Assembly: GCA_003454665.1 (NCBI GenBank)
Contig: DMKB01000044.1
Coordinates: forward strand, 1 to 6,189
Origin: Nitrospiraceae bacterium
GTDB lineage: Bacteria; Nitrospirota; UBA9217
DNA length: 6,189 nt
Direction: 5' to 3'
In this document: in pieces, positions 5,624-6,189 of the stretch
Position numbering within the stretch: the stretch's first letter is position 1
Layout of the letters: each line of letters begins with the position of its first letter
Program-made: the position numbers and the translations under genes
The notes under the pieces: model-generated
What the model was told of the DNA's origin: nothing
The model's database searches: none
What the model saw: only the letters and a program-made list of their open reading frames with translations

Positions 5624-5748
5624 AGTACCTTCATGGTGGACCGGGAGCCCGTATCGGCTGTCCGCAGCAGTGCGTAAGGCATTGGAGCCTGGGCCTCAAC
5701 CTCGTGCTCTCCGCTGTATGAAACAAGCTTCGCTACCGTTGCCGGCAT
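5620..5748 (-). CDS. Unrecognised 42-aa small ORF between folC and lptD
   Basis: I do not recognise this product. The frame begins MPATVAKLVSYSGEHEVEAQ and ends STMKVL. It fills the whole gap between folC and lptD. Its ATG at 5748 has a good AAGGAG (5754-5759) five bases upstream, which overlaps the folC TGA (5761-5759). Its TGA (5622-5620) overlaps the lptD ATG in an ATGA junction. There is no signal peptide, membrane span or cysteine. It has acidic residues in the middle and basic residues near the end. Two readings are possible: a real small protein, or a leader cistron whose translation carries ribosomes onto lptD. The tight spacing on both sides argues that it is translated; the absence of any known family keeps confidence moderate. 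Confidence 0.6.
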   Translation of the reverse strand: MPATVAKLVSYSGEHEVEAQAPMPYALLRTADTGSRSTMKVL

Positions 5749-5753
5749 CCGAT

Positions 5754-5759
5754 CTCCTT
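5754..5759 (-). promoter_or_regulatory. Ribosome binding site of the small ORF
   Basis: AAGGAG on the minus strand starts on the last base of the folC stop codon and lies five bases before the ATG at 5748. This is a far better ribosome binding site than the weak AAGG before lptD, and is the main reason to call the small ORF. Confidence 0.65.
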
Positions 5760-6189
5760 CAGCCCGTGAGTCCCCTGAGTGCCTCTGTCCTGCCGGCATC
5801 CGGTACGAGCACGGCCCTCGCGTCTCCTACCACATACAGTGAGCCGGTGATCAGGATACAATCATCTTCCGACGCGAGTTCTCGTGCCGCACTGATCGCA
5901 GCGCCGACGGTGTCCGCCGTATCCACGTTATCGTGGAATTTCCGCGCTTCCGCTGCCAACGCGTCGAGGTTCATGGCCCGGGAATACCCGGGACGGGTCA
6001 CTACGATGTGATCGGCAAGGGCTGCAAACGCGGATATCATACCTCGGTAATCCTTGTCTGAGAGAATACCGATAACGAGGATCAGCTTCCGGTACGAGGC
6101 CCTCATCGCCTCCATGGCCTGAGAGAGCATACGCGCTGATCGGGGGTTGTGCGCGCCGTCCAGGAAGATCGCGGGCCGTTCAGAAACGC
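5759..6189 (-). CDS. folC: Folylpolyglutamate / dihydrofolate synthase, C-terminal part
   Basis: The last 142 residues of a cytoplasmic ATP-dependent ligase of the Mur family that adds glutamate to folates (and often also makes dihydrofolate from dihydropteroate). The gene enters from the right edge, so the N-terminal ATP-binding domain is outside the window; the frame is open to the edge with no start needed. Visible Mur-ligase C-terminal marks: FLDGAHNP at residues 8-15 of the fragment, GILSDKDYR at 40-48, VVTRP near 62-66, and ILITGSLYVVGDAR at 111-124, the usual ending. The protein stops shortly after, at the expected family length. It is followed with no gap by the ribosome binding site of the 42-aa ORF, pointing to one operon with lptD. 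Whether it is mono- or bifunctional cannot be judged from this part. Confidence 0.95.
   Translation of the reverse strand, partial: VSERPAIFLDGAHNPRSARMLSQAMEAMRASYRKLILVIGILSDKDYRGMISAFAALADHIVVTRPGYSRAMNLDALAAEARKFHDNVDTADTVGAAISAARELASEDDCILITGSLYVVGDARAVLVPDAGRTEALRGLTG

Noticed and set aside
5195..5677. A 160-codon plus-strand frame over the lptD start
   Set aside because: Antisense to the LptD N-terminus, no family features, no ribosome binding site noted.

Overview
This window is a stretch of mostly housekeeping and envelope genes, all on the minus strand. The cell is a Gram-negative (diderm) bacterium, because it encodes an LptD lipopolysaccharide-export porin with a signal peptide and a C-terminal phenylalanine. 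Base composition is moderately GC-rich in genes and AT-rich between them. The gene set and the degenerate inverted intergenic repeats suggest Nitrospirota or Desulfobacterota; that placement is an inference with low confidence. No phage, transposase, CRISPR array, rRNA or tRNA is seen.

In the direction of transcription (right to left): the C-terminal part of folC (cut by the right edge), a 42-codon small ORF not previously resolved as a gene, lptD, about 530 bases of repeats, cutA, an AT-rich inverted repeat, a MagIII/Nth-like DNA glycosylase, a membrane-anchored M23 (LytM-type) peptidase with its own sigma-70-like promoter, and a cold-shock protein with its own promoter, a roughly 150-nt leader and a strong intrinsic terminator. 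The last 260 bases on the left hold another nested inverted repeat and no gene.

folC, the small ORF and lptD look like one translationally coupled unit: the small ORF's ribosome binding site overlaps the folC stop, and its own stop overlaps the lptD start (ATGA). LptD and the M23 peptidase both serve the cell envelope (outer-membrane LPS insertion and peptidoglycan remodelling). The glycosylase, CutA and the cold-shock protein are stand-alone functions.

The points most worth a second look are: the 42-aa ORF; the glycosylase, which has three of the four Fe-S cysteines in frame and the fourth exactly one base out of frame behind a T6 run; and the layered inverted repeats, which fill most of the non-coding space and share sequence words between distant sites. 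I found no convincing novel multi-gene defence or mobile system.
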